From a virus, in IMG/VR virus record IMGVR_UViG_3300050192_000013, positions 1 through 64,000 of that record: a stretch of DNA of 64,000 nucleotides; one strand, 5' to 3'. Both the position numbers and the translations under genes were made by a program. Below are positions 39,211 to 48,524 of the stretch, piece after piece (positions within the stretch are counted from its first letter, which is position 1; the number at the start of each line of letters is the position of its first letter). The notes beneath the pieces were generated by a model. It did no database searches. It was not told where the DNA came from and saw nothing but the letters and a program-made list of their open reading frames with translations.

Positions 39211-39225
39211 AAGTGTGCGTACTAT
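39196..39225 (+). promoter_or_regulatory. Strong sigma70-like promoter for the major capsid gene
   Basis: TTGACA (39196-39201), 18-nt spacer, TACTAT (39220-39225). The -35 lies within the last codons of the scaffold gene. Gives a leader of about 115 nt. Confidence 0.7.
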
Positions 39226-39238
39226 TTACTTAAGCCTG

Positions 39239-39301
39239 CCGTGGGGTTAATCACGGGGTATTTCCTGCAAAAGTAGTCCAACGGCCCAGCGTTTCTCTGG
39301 G
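39239..39301 (+). other. Structured leader of the capsid mRNA
   Basis: Two hairpins: CCGTG/CACGG (39239-39243, 39252-39256) and CCCAG/CTGGG (39285-39289, 39297-39301). TTAGGAG is at 39333-39339 before ATG 39346. May stabilise the abundant capsid mRNA. Confidence 0.5.
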
Positions 39302-39345
39302 GGGTCGGCAAAAACCACAAAATCAGATTCTCTTAGGAGACTTGC

Positions 39346-40287
39346 ATGCTAACTTCGCAAAACGTCGCGGAAGCGATTGTTAAGCTGGTAGCCGCCGAAG
39401 CCCTTGCTCCGATTGTGGGTAACTTAGTCCTCGGTGGACTGGTTAACCGCGATTACGAACGCACGCTGGCCCAGGCCGGGGATACCGTTAACATCGCCAT
39501 TCCGCCTATTATGGCGGCAAACGTCATTGGTGAGGGCGGCACGGTTACCAACCAGCAGCCAAATCTTGGCAACGCCCAGATCGTGCTTAACACGCACGTT
39601 GAATCGACCTTCTCGATTCCCGACGTAACCAAGGCCATCGCCGTACCAGACTTGCTGCAAACGTATGTCCAACCGGCGATTATCGCGATTGCCGAGAAGA
39701 TCGAAACGGACATCCTTTCGCTGTACTCCAACTTCACGGCCAACACCCCAGTCGGCTCCGCATCGTCCATCACCGAATCGTTTATCGACTCGGCTGAGAC
39801 GGCCCTGTTCACCGCTAAGGTTCCAACGAACCAACCAAAGTTCCTACTGGTGAGCGCCGGTACCTTTTCCGCGATGCGCCAGATTTCGCGCTTCACCGAA
39901 TTCCAGACGATGGGTTTTGCGGCCGGCGGTCCTGGCGGAACGAACGGTATCGAGACCGCTAACATGGCCGGCGCTGGTCCGATGGGCGCAAACGGGAAAA
40001 TCAAGGACTTCCTTGTATTCCGTTCGCAGTTTGTGCAGAAGCCTTCGACCACGACCTACAACATTGCGTTCGCCCGCGACGCCATCGGCTTGGCGATTCG
40101 CTCTCTCGCGCAGCCGATTCCCGGCACTGGCGCGGTCGCAGCGTATACCGAAATGGGTAACTTCGGGCTTCGCATCATCATGAGCTACGCGCCCAATTCG
40201 CTCGCGCAACAGTTCACCGTCGATTGCCTGTATGGTGTTGCGGTCATTCGTAACAACTTCGGCATCCAAGTTCAGAGCAATAACTAA
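39346..40287 (+). CDS. Major capsid protein (P22 coat-like)
   Basis: 313 residues. NVAEAIVKLVAAEALAPIVGNLVLGGLVNRDYERTLAQAGDTVNIAIPP is typical of P22-like coat proteins, with PDLLQTYVQPAIIAIAEKIETDIL as the long spine helix and NIAFARDAIGLAIRSL in the A-domain. The gene has its own promoter and structured leader, as expected for the most abundant virion protein. Confidence 0.9.
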   Translation: MLTSQNVAEAIVKLVAAEALAPIVGNLVLGGLVNRDYERTLAQAGDTVNIAIPPIMAANVIGEGGTVTNQQPNLGNAQIVLNTHVESTFSIPDVTKAIAVPDLLQTYVQPAIIAIAEKIETDILSLYSNFTANTPVGSASSITESFIDSAETALFTAKVPTNQPKFLLVSAGTFSAMRQISRFTEFQTMGFAAGGPGGTNGIETANMAGAGPMGANGKIKDFLVFRSQFVQKPSTTTYNIAFARDAIGLAIRSLAQPIPGTGAVAAYTEMGNFGLRIIMSYAPNSLAQQFTVDCLYGVAVIRNNFGIQVQSNN

Positions 40288-40318
40288 TCGCAACCGGGAG
40301 AAATAGGAAAAAACAACC

Positions 40319-40789
40319 ATGGCAATTCTACAGATGGAAGAAACAGTTAACCCGGCGACGATGACAAAGAACCAAGCATACTGGTTCGCTATCAAACAGA
40401 AGACCACGGAACTGAAGAAGTTCGCGTGGGATTCCGCCACGGACGAAGAGCGAAAAGAGAATCGCGTTAACGACGCGGTTTTCATCACATCCGAAGAGCT
40501 AACGGATCGCGGCATTACGGCGGGCAGTGTGTGTGACATGTCGTGTCACGACGCGGCCAAGCGTATCGTCGAAAAGACGCATCGGCAATCGACGCCGGAA
40601 GAAATCGCTGGCTTCAAGCGCGCCCAACATGAGCGCGGTCGGCGGTTGCGCGAAGACGACCAGCGGATCGCGGAAGCGGCCGGCAAGGTCAGTTACACGC
40701 AGTTCGCGCCAGAGACTATCGCGGTTCTGGCAGGCCTTGCCCAGCCCGGCAAGGGCAGGACGCAACAGGCACAAGGAGGCAATAACTAA
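40319..40789 (+). CDS. Hypothetical head-module protein
   Basis: 156 residues. Charged, helical (TDEERKENRVND; AQHERGRRLREDDQRIAEAAG). Overlaps the next start by one base (TAATGG). Unknown function. Confidence 0.6.
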   Translation: MAILQMEETVNPATMTKNQAYWFAIKQKTTELKKFAWDSATDEERKENRVNDAVFITSEELTDRGITAGSVCDMSCHDAAKRIVEKTHRQSTPEEIAGFKRAQHERGRRLREDDQRIAEAAGKVSYTQFAPETIAVLAGLAQPGKGRTQQAQGGNN

Positions 40790-41175
40790 TGGCCGTACCG
40801 ACCGATATCACGACTGGCGTACAGACCGTAACCGCAACAGGTGCGGTCGCGCCAACTACGGGACTGGCGATTTCCGGGTATACCGGAGATGTGACGCTGT
40901 GTCTCGAAGTAACCAACCTCTCGCAGGTATCGGGCACTGCATCCGCCCGTATCCAGTTCGAGGATTCGACCAATGGCTTTACCGCCGCTACCGCCCTGTG
41001 GGTCTTCGACGTGCCGACCGGGACAACCTATCAGGCATCCACTCGCGTATCGAAGCGCAAGTACGAACTACCGAACAACCAGTTCGGCGTATCGAGCGCA
41101 GTGATTCGCGTCAACGTTACCGCGCTGGCCGGCACTACGCCCAGCCTGTCGCTGCACGCTTGGCTCGAATCGTAA
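40789..41175 (+). CDS. Putative head decoration/structural protein
   Basis: 128 residues, beta-sandwich pattern (VQTVTATGAVAPTTGLAISGYTG...IQFEDSTNGFTAATALWVFDV). Position after the capsid gene suggests a decoration or virion protein. Confidence 0.6.
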   Translation: MAVPTDITTGVQTVTATGAVAPTTGLAISGYTGDVTLCLEVTNLSQVSGTASARIQFEDSTNGFTAATALWVFDVPTGTTYQASTRVSKRKYELPNNQFGVSSAVIRVNVTALAGTTPSLSLHAWLES

Positions 41176-41250
41176 CAAGCGCTGCGTGATTTCGGGCCGC
41201 GTTTATTAGCGCGGCCCAGTGCTTCCAGATATTGACCAAGGAGAATCACT

Positions 41251-41934
41251 GTGGAAACCATCGAAACAAGGACCGACGAACAGCCAGTCAAGACAGTAAC
41301 TACCCGCCACGAATCAGCGGTTGAATTCCTACTGCGATGGGTGCGCGACAAGCAAGCCGACAATCAGTGGGCCGATCAGGCGCAACATCACCTGAACGGC
41401 ATTTTCGACGTGCGCTCGAAAGCGGTTGCCGAAGACTATCACGGAAAATTCGGCGCAGAGGGCGTCTATGTCGCCTCACTTCCGCGCCAGGGACAGTCCG
41501 GCCCAGGTGGCAAGGTAACGATGGCGACCCACGAAGCCGCCGCTCATATGGTGGTCGAAGGTTCGCACCGACTCGCGACCGGCGAAGAGGTTGAAGTAGC
41601 CAAGCGAGAGCGGGATATCAACAGAGATGCACTTGCCGCCGAGTTGAAGGAATCCTTCAAAGGCACGCCGGATAACCCCGGAGTCGTTGGCGACGTGTTC
41701 ATCGCCACGCTACAGGCCACGCCAATGCAAGTGTCTGCCGTAGGTCCGGACGAAGCCGCCGCCAAGATCTCGGCCGGAACGCATCGCCGCGCTACTGGTG
41801 CGGAAACGGAAGCGTTCAAACTCGGCAAGCTGGACGCTCCACCGACGCCGTTCCTGTTTAAGTCCACACCTACACCGCCGAAGCCACCCGCGCCACCTGT
41901 CCCGTTGGTACCGCCTGCGCCGCCGCAGAGGTAA
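41251..41934 (+). CDS. Hypothetical protein with internal repeat and Pro-rich tail
   Basis: 227 residues. Two copies of an ~25-residue unit: HEAAAHMVVEGSHRLATGEE and DEAAAKISAGTHRRATGAE. The C-terminus is proline-rich (PTPPKPPAPPVPLVPPAPP). A structural or linker role is possible. Confidence 0.6.
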   Translation: METIETRTDEQPVKTVTTRHESAVEFLLRWVRDKQADNQWADQAQHHLNGIFDVRSKAVAEDYHGKFGAEGVYVASLPRQGQSGPGGKVTMATHEAAAHMVVEGSHRLATGEEVEVAKRERDINRDALAAELKESFKGTPDNPGVVGDVFIATLQATPMQVSAVGPDEAAAKISAGTHRRATGAETEAFKLGKLDAPPTPFLFKSTPTPPKPPAPPVPLVPPAPPQR

Positions 41935-41946
41935 GGAGATAACTTC

Positions 41947-42153
41947 ATGGCCGCATCCGTCAGTGGGTCGAAGACTTGCAGCACCACGCTATCGCCAAGC
42001 CTAACGGCAAGCACTCTTACTACGTTGCTGGCTGTCGCGCCAGAGAACATGACACTAAAGCAAGTGCATCAGCTTAACGATGCGCTTTTACGCGTGAAGG
42101 GCGGGGGCGAGATGTTGGACGGCATTACTACCGTTGGGTCGCTGCTCTCTTAG
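41947..42153 (+). CDS. Small hypothetical protein
   Basis: 68 residues, Ser/Thr-rich start then ENMTLKQVHQLNDALLRVKGG, helical. Convergent overlap of 4 nt with the J-domain gene. Confidence 0.55.
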   Translation: MAASVSGSKTCSTTLSPSLTASTLTTLLAVAPENMTLKQVHQLNDALLRVKGGGEMLDGITTVGSLLS

Positions 42154-42626
42154 AACGCGCGTTTAAAGCGTTCCTTCGCCTTATTGAGAAGTTGCATCGA
42201 TTCGGTATCGCCTCCGTGGTCCGGGTGATACCGCAACGCGGCAGCGCGAAAACCAGCTTGAAAGATGGCGTTAATAATATCCTCCGGACTGTCCGATTTG
42301 TTAAAGCAGGGTGCATTGTCCGGAATAGGCATAGTGCTAGGCGGAGCCCGTTTTTCAAGTTTGGAAATCTTCGACAGTGCATCAGATAGGTGCTGGCTCA
42401 AAAAGGCTACTTGGCTTACGGCACCAGCGAACTCGCGTTGCACTTCTGCGACCTTGGCGCGAAGTCGAACAATAGCATCGTCCTTCACTGCGATCTGCGC
42501 CGCGTGTATCCGCAGCCCCTCGGCAACGCCAGCAGCGCGCGTTTCCCTGAGCAGCAGATCCATCGCGTTTGCGTTAGGCGCGTTGTTCATCTGGAACAGA
42601 AACGGGCTTCCGATGCTTTCAGCCAT
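42150..42626 (-). CDS. J-domain (DnaJ-like) protein on the opposite strand
   Basis: 158 residues. A coiled coil (about 30-90) precedes a C-terminal J-domain: helix II (FQAGFRAAALRYHPDHGGD) with the HPD tripeptide at 134-136, then QLLNKAKERFKRAF. J-domains activate Hsp70 ATPase, so it could recruit host DnaK during assembly. It is a single antisense gene within the plus-strand virion operon, the layout of a moron. Start 6 nt from an extended -10. Confidence 0.82.
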   Translation of the reverse strand: MAESIGSPFLFQMNNAPNANAMDLLLRETRAAGVAEGLRIHAAQIAVKDDAIVRLRAKVAEVQREFAGAVSQVAFLSQHLSDALSKISKLEKRAPPSTMPIPDNAPCFNKSDSPEDIINAIFQAGFRAAALRYHPDHGGDTESMQLLNKAKERFKRAF

Positions 42627-42632
42627 GGCTTT

Positions 42633-42641
42633 ATAATATCA
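42633..42641 (-). promoter_or_regulatory. Extended -10 promoter for the J-domain gene
   Basis: On the minus strand TGATATTAT gives TGn plus TATTAT (42633-42638), 6 nt before the ATG. No good -35 is seen. Another candidate leaderless start. Confidence 0.4.
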
Positions 42642-43669
42642 TGCTGTTTAACGATTACGACCCGGTATGCGGCTTAGACCTTCAGGTGATCGACCCTGAA
42701 GTATTAGCCGTGGCTGCGGTCGAAAACATCGTAGTAGATGGTCCCGCATCCATTACCCGCGAGACCGTTGAATCGTGCGGCCACGACATCATGGCGCGAT
42801 TCCAGAACTTCAGCGGATACTTGCTTTCTCCGGGAGTGAACCTTAACCATCAAGCAGCCGTAATGAACATTCTCACGACGGCCATTTCGCGTCCGCGCAT
42901 GAGGTTAAATCAGGTGGTTGTGATGGAGCCAGATCCATCGCTGTGCATGATGCATCGGTGGGTTAAGTTCCGCGTCCTGAAAGAGATTTATGCGGCAGCG
43001 TTTCGCCGCTTCAATAAATCAGCGGATCGCTATCAGGCGAAACGGGATGCATGGGACGAAGAGGCTACGAAATGCTGGCGTCGGATTGAATCTCAAGGCG
43101 TGAGTGTTGTCCTGATTCCGCTTCCGGTTCCAGGTGCCGTACGTGAGTTCAATGTCGGCACGTTCACGCAGTCGAATGTGAGTATGGGCGGAAGTGGCTC
43201 TGCCGATCCAGGTGCCCAGCAGTATATCGTTGCGATTACATGGACAGGTTCGCAACCATACGGGCAAGGCTACCAGAACCCATTGACGAAGAACAACAGC
43301 GAGAGCGGATGGTCCGCAATCATTTCCGTCAACAGCACAGTCGGGCAAGTCATCTCCGTAAGCATCGCCAATCTCACCCCGCCGAACAACGCCAGCTTCC
43401 CTGCTATTGGAACGGCTGCTGGCCTCTACACTGTAATGTCGGCCACTGGGTGGAATATCTACGTGGGACAATCTCCGGTAGGACTAGGTGCTGCGCCAAC
43501 CGGGCAGCCGAGTATCAACACGCTGTGGTTGCAGAATTCCACGCCGATTCCGATTGCTACTACAAGTTTTACCCTACCGAATGCGCCGATTGGGAATACG
43601 TATCCGTTGCAGCCCGGACAAACTCCCGATTATAGTTTTGCGTGTATGAATGTCCTCCAGCGGGCGTAG
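42641..43669 (+). CDS. Putative neck/adaptor or minor virion protein
   Basis: 342 residues. N-terminal half is alpha-helical with many conserved-looking Trp/Arg (MHRWVKFRVLKEIYAAAFRRFN), the C-terminal half is beta-rich (fibronectin/Ig-like; VSVSIANLTPPNNASFPAIG). Position between head and tail genes suggests neck or decoration. Confidence 0.6.
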   Translation: MLFNDYDPVCGLDLQVIDPEVLAVAAVENIVVDGPASITRETVESCGHDIMARFQNFSGYLLSPGVNLNHQAAVMNILTTAISRPRMRLNQVVVMEPDPSLCMMHRWVKFRVLKEIYAAAFRRFNKSADRYQAKRDAWDEEATKCWRRIESQGVSVVLIPLPVPGAVREFNVGTFTQSNVSMGGSGSADPGAQQYIVAITWTGSQPYGQGYQNPLTKNNSESGWSAIISVNSTVGQVISVSIANLTPPNNASFPAIGTAAGLYTVMSATGWNIYVGQSPVGLGAAPTGQPSINTLWLQNSTPIPIATTSFTLPNAPIGNTYPLQPGQTPDYSFACMNVLQRA

Positions 43670-43681
43670 AAGGAGTTATGA

Positions 43682-44386
43682 ATGCGTAAAACAATCGCTC
43701 TACTATTCGCGCTTGCCGCGTGTTTGGCAGCACAAGAAACGGTAGACCACAGGAATGCGCAGCAAACGTTTCCAGTGCGCGTTAGCCAGGCAACTCCAGG
43801 CACATGCACGCAGTATGAGTGGTACATCAACGCTACGACTGGCCTTACATATCCATGCATCGCTCCGAACGTTTGGGGTAACCCATTTGGTGCAAGTAAT
43901 GTCGTCACTCAACTGACCGCCCCAACGTCCTCGATCAGCACAGCAGAGACAGCGATCCTAGCCTACAGCGTTCCAGCCAACGCGCTTAACGTCGGGACGA
44001 CCTACGGAATCCACTTCAGCGCCACTGTGAACGATGCCTCGACGCCATCCGGCACGCTGACCTATAACGTTCGGTTTGGAACCACGACTCCGCCGTCAGG
44101 CAACATCGTGGCCACGCTACCGATCACGCTAAGTACGACCGTATCGAGCCTGAGCGCCACGCTTGGCGTCGATTGCTACGTGACCGTGATAACTACCGGC
44201 TCCAGCGGCACCGCCGGCGGGTGGTGCAACGGCTACGGCGCTGGCGGCGGATACTCCAACGTCACGACTTCCAACGTCACGATAGACACCACGCAGATTC
44301 AAAACCTTCAAGTAACTGGCGTTCTTAGTGCTGGTGGTCCAACGACGACCGTGTACGCTGGGTACGCGGCGCTAGTGAAGCAATAA
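43682..44386 (+). CDS. Secreted Ser/Thr/Gly-rich protein
   Basis: 234 residues. N-terminal MRKTIALLFALAACLAAQ is a classical Sec signal peptide with likely cleavage after LAA. The mature part is beta-rich with Thr/Ser (TYGIHFSATVNDASTPSG). Unusual inside the neck region of a phage operon: it would be exported before lysis. Confidence 0.7.
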   Translation: MRKTIALLFALAACLAAQETVDHRNAQQTFPVRVSQATPGTCTQYEWYINATTGLTYPCIAPNVWGNPFGASNVVTQLTAPTSSISTAETAILAYSVPANALNVGTTYGIHFSATVNDASTPSGTLTYNVRFGTTTPPSGNIVATLPITLSTTVSSLSATLGVDCYVTVITTGSSGTAGGWCNGYGAGGGYSNVTTSNVTIDTTQIQNLQVTGVLSAGGPTTTVYAGYAALVKQ

Positions 44387-44391
44387 CCCGA

Positions 44392-45234
44392 ATGCCGCTA
44401 GACGAAATCAACGGGCGATACGGCAAGTACTTGGACTCCATGACGCTTGCGTTCCAGAATCATCTTAAGGACATCATCGCCAAAGCGCAGGCGAAGGTAA
44501 TCAGTAAACTCCAGCGAGACCTCAAGATAACGGATGGCGTCCTCGATTCAGTCCCGAGTAACCTGCGGCTCTTGCGGCAGTTCGACGATATCTTCGCGCA
44601 GGCGATGGACGACGCTGGCTATCAGCAGTTAATCGAGGCGTTCGTCTCGCGATTCCCCGGTCAACTGCGATTCATGCAGGAGATTATCTCAGATCTAAAT
44701 GACTCCATCAAGCGTAAGTTGATTCCAGAGAAGGTAACGGCGGCGACTAGGGATATCCTCAATAGCTTCCAGGTGAACGCAACGCAAGTATTGGAATCAC
44801 TAGTCACGCGAGCCGCGCAAATCACGATGAACCGCACGCTATTCGCCGTGGCGGGGATGGAGTTTGGCGACCTCGTATCGCACATCGCAAAGACGTTTGA
44901 CCGCTCGCTAGCGGAAAGCGTCGGATTAGCGGAAACCTCATCGTCCATGTTCCTTAGGATTGCAATGAATGGGCAGTTTGATGCCGCGCAAAAGGGGCAG
45001 AATGAACCGCTGCGTTTTGAGTATAGCGGGCCGCGCGATCTGCTAAACCGCGAGTTCTGCCGAAAGATGCTTGATAAGACACGTGCTGGGGAATCATGGA
45101 CGAAAGAGGAAATCGAAAAGATGGATAATGACCAGGGATTGCCAGTATTTACTTGCGCGGGTGGATTCAGATGTCGCCACCAATTCATTCTGGCCGTAGC
45201 GGCGCTGCAATCGTCCGAACAACAGGCCGCGTAA
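44392..45234 (+). CDS. Minor head protein (SPP1 gp7 / Mu F-like)
   Basis: 280 residues. Long helices then PLRFEYSGPRDLLNREFCRKMLDK...SWTKEEIEKMDNDQGLPVFTCAGGFRCRHQFI, matching the C-terminal CxxH-type motif of Mu F/SPP1 gp7-like minor head proteins, which associate with portal and are injected or structural. Confidence 0.8.
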   Translation: MPLDEINGRYGKYLDSMTLAFQNHLKDIIAKAQAKVISKLQRDLKITDGVLDSVPSNLRLLRQFDDIFAQAMDDAGYQQLIEAFVSRFPGQLRFMQEIISDLNDSIKRKLIPEKVTAATRDILNSFQVNATQVLESLVTRAAQITMNRTLFAVAGMEFGDLVSHIAKTFDRSLAESVGLAETSSSMFLRIAMNGQFDAAQKGQNEPLRFEYSGPRDLLNREFCRKMLDKTRAGESWTKEEIEKMDNDQGLPVFTCAGGFRCRHQFILAVAALQSSEQQAA

Positions 45235-45447
45235 ATGCCATTAACTGTCTATCCCAACCACCGCGTACGGCGCGTCTCAATCGCGGACATCCGCGAAGCG
45301 CTGCAAGCGCTACAAGATCTGGACGTGGACGTGGACGACATTCCGCTGGACAAGACTGTTCGCGAGTTAATCGTCATGGCGAACACCGCGACGCGTGAGG
45401 CGCAATTCGGCGTGCACGTGAATCTACGGGAACTTCTCAATGGCTGA
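45235..45447 (+). CDS. Small hypothetical neck-region protein
   Basis: 70 residues, acidic helix (ALQDLDVDVDDIPLD). Overlaps the next gene by 8 nt. Unknown. Confidence 0.6.
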   Translation: MPLTVYPNHRVRRVSIADIREALQALQDLDVDVDDIPLDKTVRELIVMANTATREAQFGVHVNLRELLNG

Positions 45448-46204
45448 CGCAACGTTTACCGGCACTGGTGGTCAATCTGCATCCGCTGTCGTACGTCGGC
45501 TAATCGTTGCGGCGCAGCCTACCGCTGGCGATTGCCTCCTGGCCGGCCAGATTGGCAGGTCGCAAATCCGCAGGCGCACGCTGGCAGGAGAAAGCGCAGA
45601 TGGTGGCAGTTTTGCTCCGTACTCCGAAAAAGGGCCCTATTACCTCTACGTGAATAGAGATGCGGTGGGCACGCGCGGCGCTGCTGCGCTTAAAGCCCGC
45701 GCTACGGCGTCCAAGGGGCGCTGGAACGCGTTGAAGCTAGGGAAGCAGGCTAATAGCCTATCCGGCGCATCAATCGCGCGTGGGGCTATTTACGGCGCTT
45801 CCCGTACTCCACTGGGCATCAAGTTTGCTTCTTATGCAGCAGCCAAGGCAGCGCACGGTGGCGACACGGTCAACCTGTACGGTATGGAACAACACAGCCA
45901 CCTTTTAGATGGAATTATCGTCAAGGCCGGAAGCGCCACGTCGGACCCCACGCATGAAATGGCAGATATGGGATTCTCGATGAACGAGGCTTCGATGCTG
46001 AATGCGGTCACTGCGTATAACGAGCCATGTGCTGAGTTTATGATCGGAGTATACGACGAGCGTGCCGCGCGTGGCCGCGGCCACAACGAAGGTACGCGCA
46101 CCCTACCACGTCGCCATTGGCTTGGTCTGAATGACGTGGATATGCTGATTATGAAGGGGACGATAGTAAAGCGCCAGCAAGCGCGGATTATGGGTCGAAC
46201 ATGA
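45440..46204 (+). CDS. Putative virion morphogenesis (tail-completion) protein
   Basis: 254 residues. QIGRSQIRRRTLAGESADGGSFAPYSEKGPYYLYV resembles phage morphogenesis proteins of the gpG/tail-completion type. Basic C-terminus. Position before the tail terminator supports a neck role. Confidence 0.68.
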   Translation: MADATFTGTGGQSASAVVRRLIVAAQPTAGDCLLAGQIGRSQIRRRTLAGESADGGSFAPYSEKGPYYLYVNRDAVGTRGAAALKARATASKGRWNALKLGKQANSLSGASIARGAIYGASRTPLGIKFASYAAAKAAHGGDTVNLYGMEQHSHLLDGIIVKAGSATSDPTHEMADMGFSMNEASMLNAVTAYNEPCAEFMIGVYDERAARGRGHNEGTRTLPRRHWLGLNDVDMLIMKGTIVKRQQARIMGRT

Positions 46205-46353
46205 CCGCCGTCGAATCCACCACCGAACTAATGGAGCGCGAATTACTCGCGGCAGGATGGAAACGTCGCCGCGCTACGCTTTGGGAGTCGCCGTGGGGTG
46301 GGTGGTACTTCGGTCCATACGGCGCATGGAAGGTAATGAGGCAAGTTGGTTAA
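46201..46353 (+). CDS. Small hypothetical protein
   Basis: 50 residues (MTAVESTTELMERELLAAGWK...WGGWYFGPYGAWKVM), ATGA overlap with the previous gene. Unknown. Confidence 0.5.
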   Translation: MTAVESTTELMERELLAAGWKRRRATLWESPWGGWYFGPYGAWKVMRQVG

Positions 46354-46354
46354 T

Positions 46355-46513
46355 ATGTATCGCTGTCCGCATTGCCACGGCCAACTTCAGCAACTAGGTA
46401 CCGCGAGTAACGGCGCGTGGACTCCAGAGAATATTTGGCGCTGTCAAGAATGCAAATACGGCGCTAATCGATTCGAGATTCATGATGGTGCTCCAGTGAA
46501 GGCAGACGTATAA
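46355..46513 (+). CDS. Small zinc-ribbon protein
   Basis: 52 residues. MYRCPHCHGQL...WRCQECKYGANRFEIH is a CxxC...CxxC ribbon. Lies within the neck genes; function unknown. Confidence 0.6.
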   Translation: MYRCPHCHGQLQQLGTASNGAWTPENIWRCQECKYGANRFEIHDGAPVKADV

Positions 46514-46514
46514 A

Positions 46515-47105
46515 ATGCCAAAGATTGGGTTCGTGGTTCGCACAGACATAGGTCTTCGCCTCGCTGGCGTCCAAGCGGCAGGAAATGGTTTCAACGGCAA
46601 CTTCATTGCTGCGATGTCCACTTACGGACTCGACCCTAGTATTATCGGTTGGCCGTCTGCTGGCATCGATTTTCCAACGAGCGCGATAGATGTTCCTCCA
46701 GCGAAACCGTACAACTTCTTCTATGGCGACGTAAACCCTGATCTGATGGAAGAGTCCACCGCGTTCACGTACCCAATGATGAGTGTGGACGTGGCTACCA
46801 GTTCACACGCGCCGGGAAGCCAGTCCTACGTAAAGGGCGCTACTTTCGCCGGTCCAGTAGTTGCCGTGATTCGGTTTCATCTGTCGTGGAAGTCTGAAGA
46901 TGTACCGCGAAACTTGGCCGCATGGGGTGATGCTGTCGAGGATGCGATGTTCGGGACGATAACCAATCCGAATTACCAAGACTGGACATTAAATAATGTG
47001 TTTGGAGGCCCACTCATGCTAACGCGAGGGCCGATTACGGGCGACGGCGAAGGACTGCGGCGCAGTTACTTGTTTCAGGGAACGTGGAACATGGTGGTAG
47101 CGTAA
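46515..47105 (+). CDS. Putative tail terminator/completion protein
   Basis: 196 residues. Beta-rich with GLRRSYLFQGTWNMVVA at the end; located just before the tail tube operon. Assigned by position; no motif recognised. Confidence 0.55.
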   Translation: MPKIGFVVRTDIGLRLAGVQAAGNGFNGNFIAAMSTYGLDPSIIGWPSAGIDFPTSAIDVPPAKPYNFFYGDVNPDLMEESTAFTYPMMSVDVATSSHAPGSQSYVKGATFAGPVVAVIRFHLSWKSEDVPRNLAAWGDAVEDAMFGTITNPNYQDWTLNNVFGGPLMLTRGPITGDGEGLRRSYLFQGTWNMVVA

Positions 47106-47118
47106 AAGGAGAATCACA

Positions 47119-47424
47119 ATGGCACTGTATCGACAAATAGGCGGCGAGTTTCAAATCCTCGACACGCAAATCCAAGGCGACCGCGTAGGGCAGACATTCG
47201 ATATCGACCCAGCGATAGCGGAAAAGGCCATCATCGAAGGCGCTTCCATGTTGCCGGAAGAGACCGCCTCGCAAATCATCACAGAGGAAGACTGGAAGCA
47301 GCACGACACTGCGGCGAAGTTGGCGAGAGCCAAGCCAGACTTCCAGGACAAGTTGCGCGCGGCGCGAGTCGCGCACTACGAATACAGAAACGGCTTAATC
47401 GCCGCGATTAACAAAGGAGAATAA
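47119..47424 (+). CDS. Hypothetical protein
   Basis: 101 residues; AAGGAGAA ribosome site. Acidic helix rich (AIAEKAIIEGASMLPEET). Unknown; between terminator and tube genes. Confidence 0.6.
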   Translation: MALYRQIGGEFQILDTQIQGDRVGQTFDIDPAIAEKAIIEGASMLPEETASQIITEEDWKQHDTAAKLARAKPDFQDKLRAARVAHYEYRNGLIAAINKGE

Positions 47425-47428
47425 GCCC

Positions 47429-48517
47429 ATGCCGAATTTCAACACTCCGCGCACAGAACGACTCTTCGCCCAAATCCAATCTGGCGGTCTTGGCATCGTC
47501 AACAACACCGCTGGCGCTTGGACTTCTACTGGAGCGCAATTGCTCCGCGTCAACGACGGCAGTTCGTCGCTCATGGCGAATATCCCGCTCACTCCGCAGG
47601 ATTGGAAGACCGGCACACGGTCGAACCTGCCGGGTATTTTGGGGCGCAAGTCCGGTTCTTGGTCGCTGAATAACATTCCAATCGCCCCCGCTGGTACTGC
47701 CGGTACCGTGCCAGACGTAGACGCGCTATTGCAGAGCGTGTTTTGGCAGGCGGCAACGGTCAGCGCGGGGATAAGTGCGACGTATACATTCTCAGACAGC
47801 ACGCCGATACCGATTACGCTGCTGAAGTTCGCGCATAACGTCCCCACGCTAACCGAAAAGATTATCGTTGGCGCGAACTGCGAACAGGCGACGTTTACGT
47901 TCAACCAGAATACTTTTGAGGGCTCGTTCTCCGGTACGGCATTCTACGAACTGGATAACGACAACTTTTCCAACGAAGACACGATTGGGCAGGCAGGTCT
48001 AACCGCATTCCCGACCGAACCTGGAAGTCCTTCGATTCATGGAGCGATCATCCCTGGCTTCCTTGGACAAGTAGCCTACGCAACCGGGACCACTGTTCCA
48101 ACCTTCGGAACGAATCCGCTGAATCCTACCACTGCGCCGATTATCGGCATGAGCACCACCATACGAACCGGCAACCTGCTCTATAACGACGGCATTTACT
48201 TCGGCTATCCGATTCTGCAAGGCGGCGGCGCTCGCATGATCGACGTGGCGACGGACTTCATGGATACCGACGCGGCGGCTTTGATTGCGTTGAAAAACAT
48301 GGCGAAGACCAAGACAGTGGTAAATCTTGGTATTCAAATCAGCAGCACGGCAGCGGGCGCGGCTGGCTATACCGTAACATTCTACTTCATGCAGGTACAG
48401 TTGAATATCCCGGAAATGAAGGACGACACCGCGCGTATCCGCACATCGTTTGCCGCATCCCCGGCGCACGCCACGACAGTTAGCGCTACTAACGATTGCA
48501 GTGTCGTTTTCTCGTAA
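47429..48517 (+). CDS. Major tail (tube) protein
   Basis: 362 residues, all beta, Thr/Gly-rich (LRVNDGSSSLMANIPLTPQDWKTGTRS...). It immediately precedes the frameshifted chaperones and tape measure, the fixed siphovirus order. AAAGGAGAA is upstream. Confidence 0.8.
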   Translation: MPNFNTPRTERLFAQIQSGGLGIVNNTAGAWTSTGAQLLRVNDGSSSLMANIPLTPQDWKTGTRSNLPGILGRKSGSWSLNNIPIAPAGTAGTVPDVDALLQSVFWQAATVSAGISATYTFSDSTPIPITLLKFAHNVPTLTEKIIVGANCEQATFTFNQNTFEGSFSGTAFYELDNDNFSNEDTIGQAGLTAFPTEPGSPSIHGAIIPGFLGQVAYATGTTVPTFGTNPLNPTTAPIIGMSTTIRTGNLLYNDGIYFGYPILQGGGARMIDVATDFMDTDAAALIALKNMAKTKTVVNLGIQISSTAAGAAGYTVTFYFMQVQLNIPEMKDDTARIRTSFAASPAHATTVSATNDCSVVFS

Positions 48518-48524
48518 AGACTTT

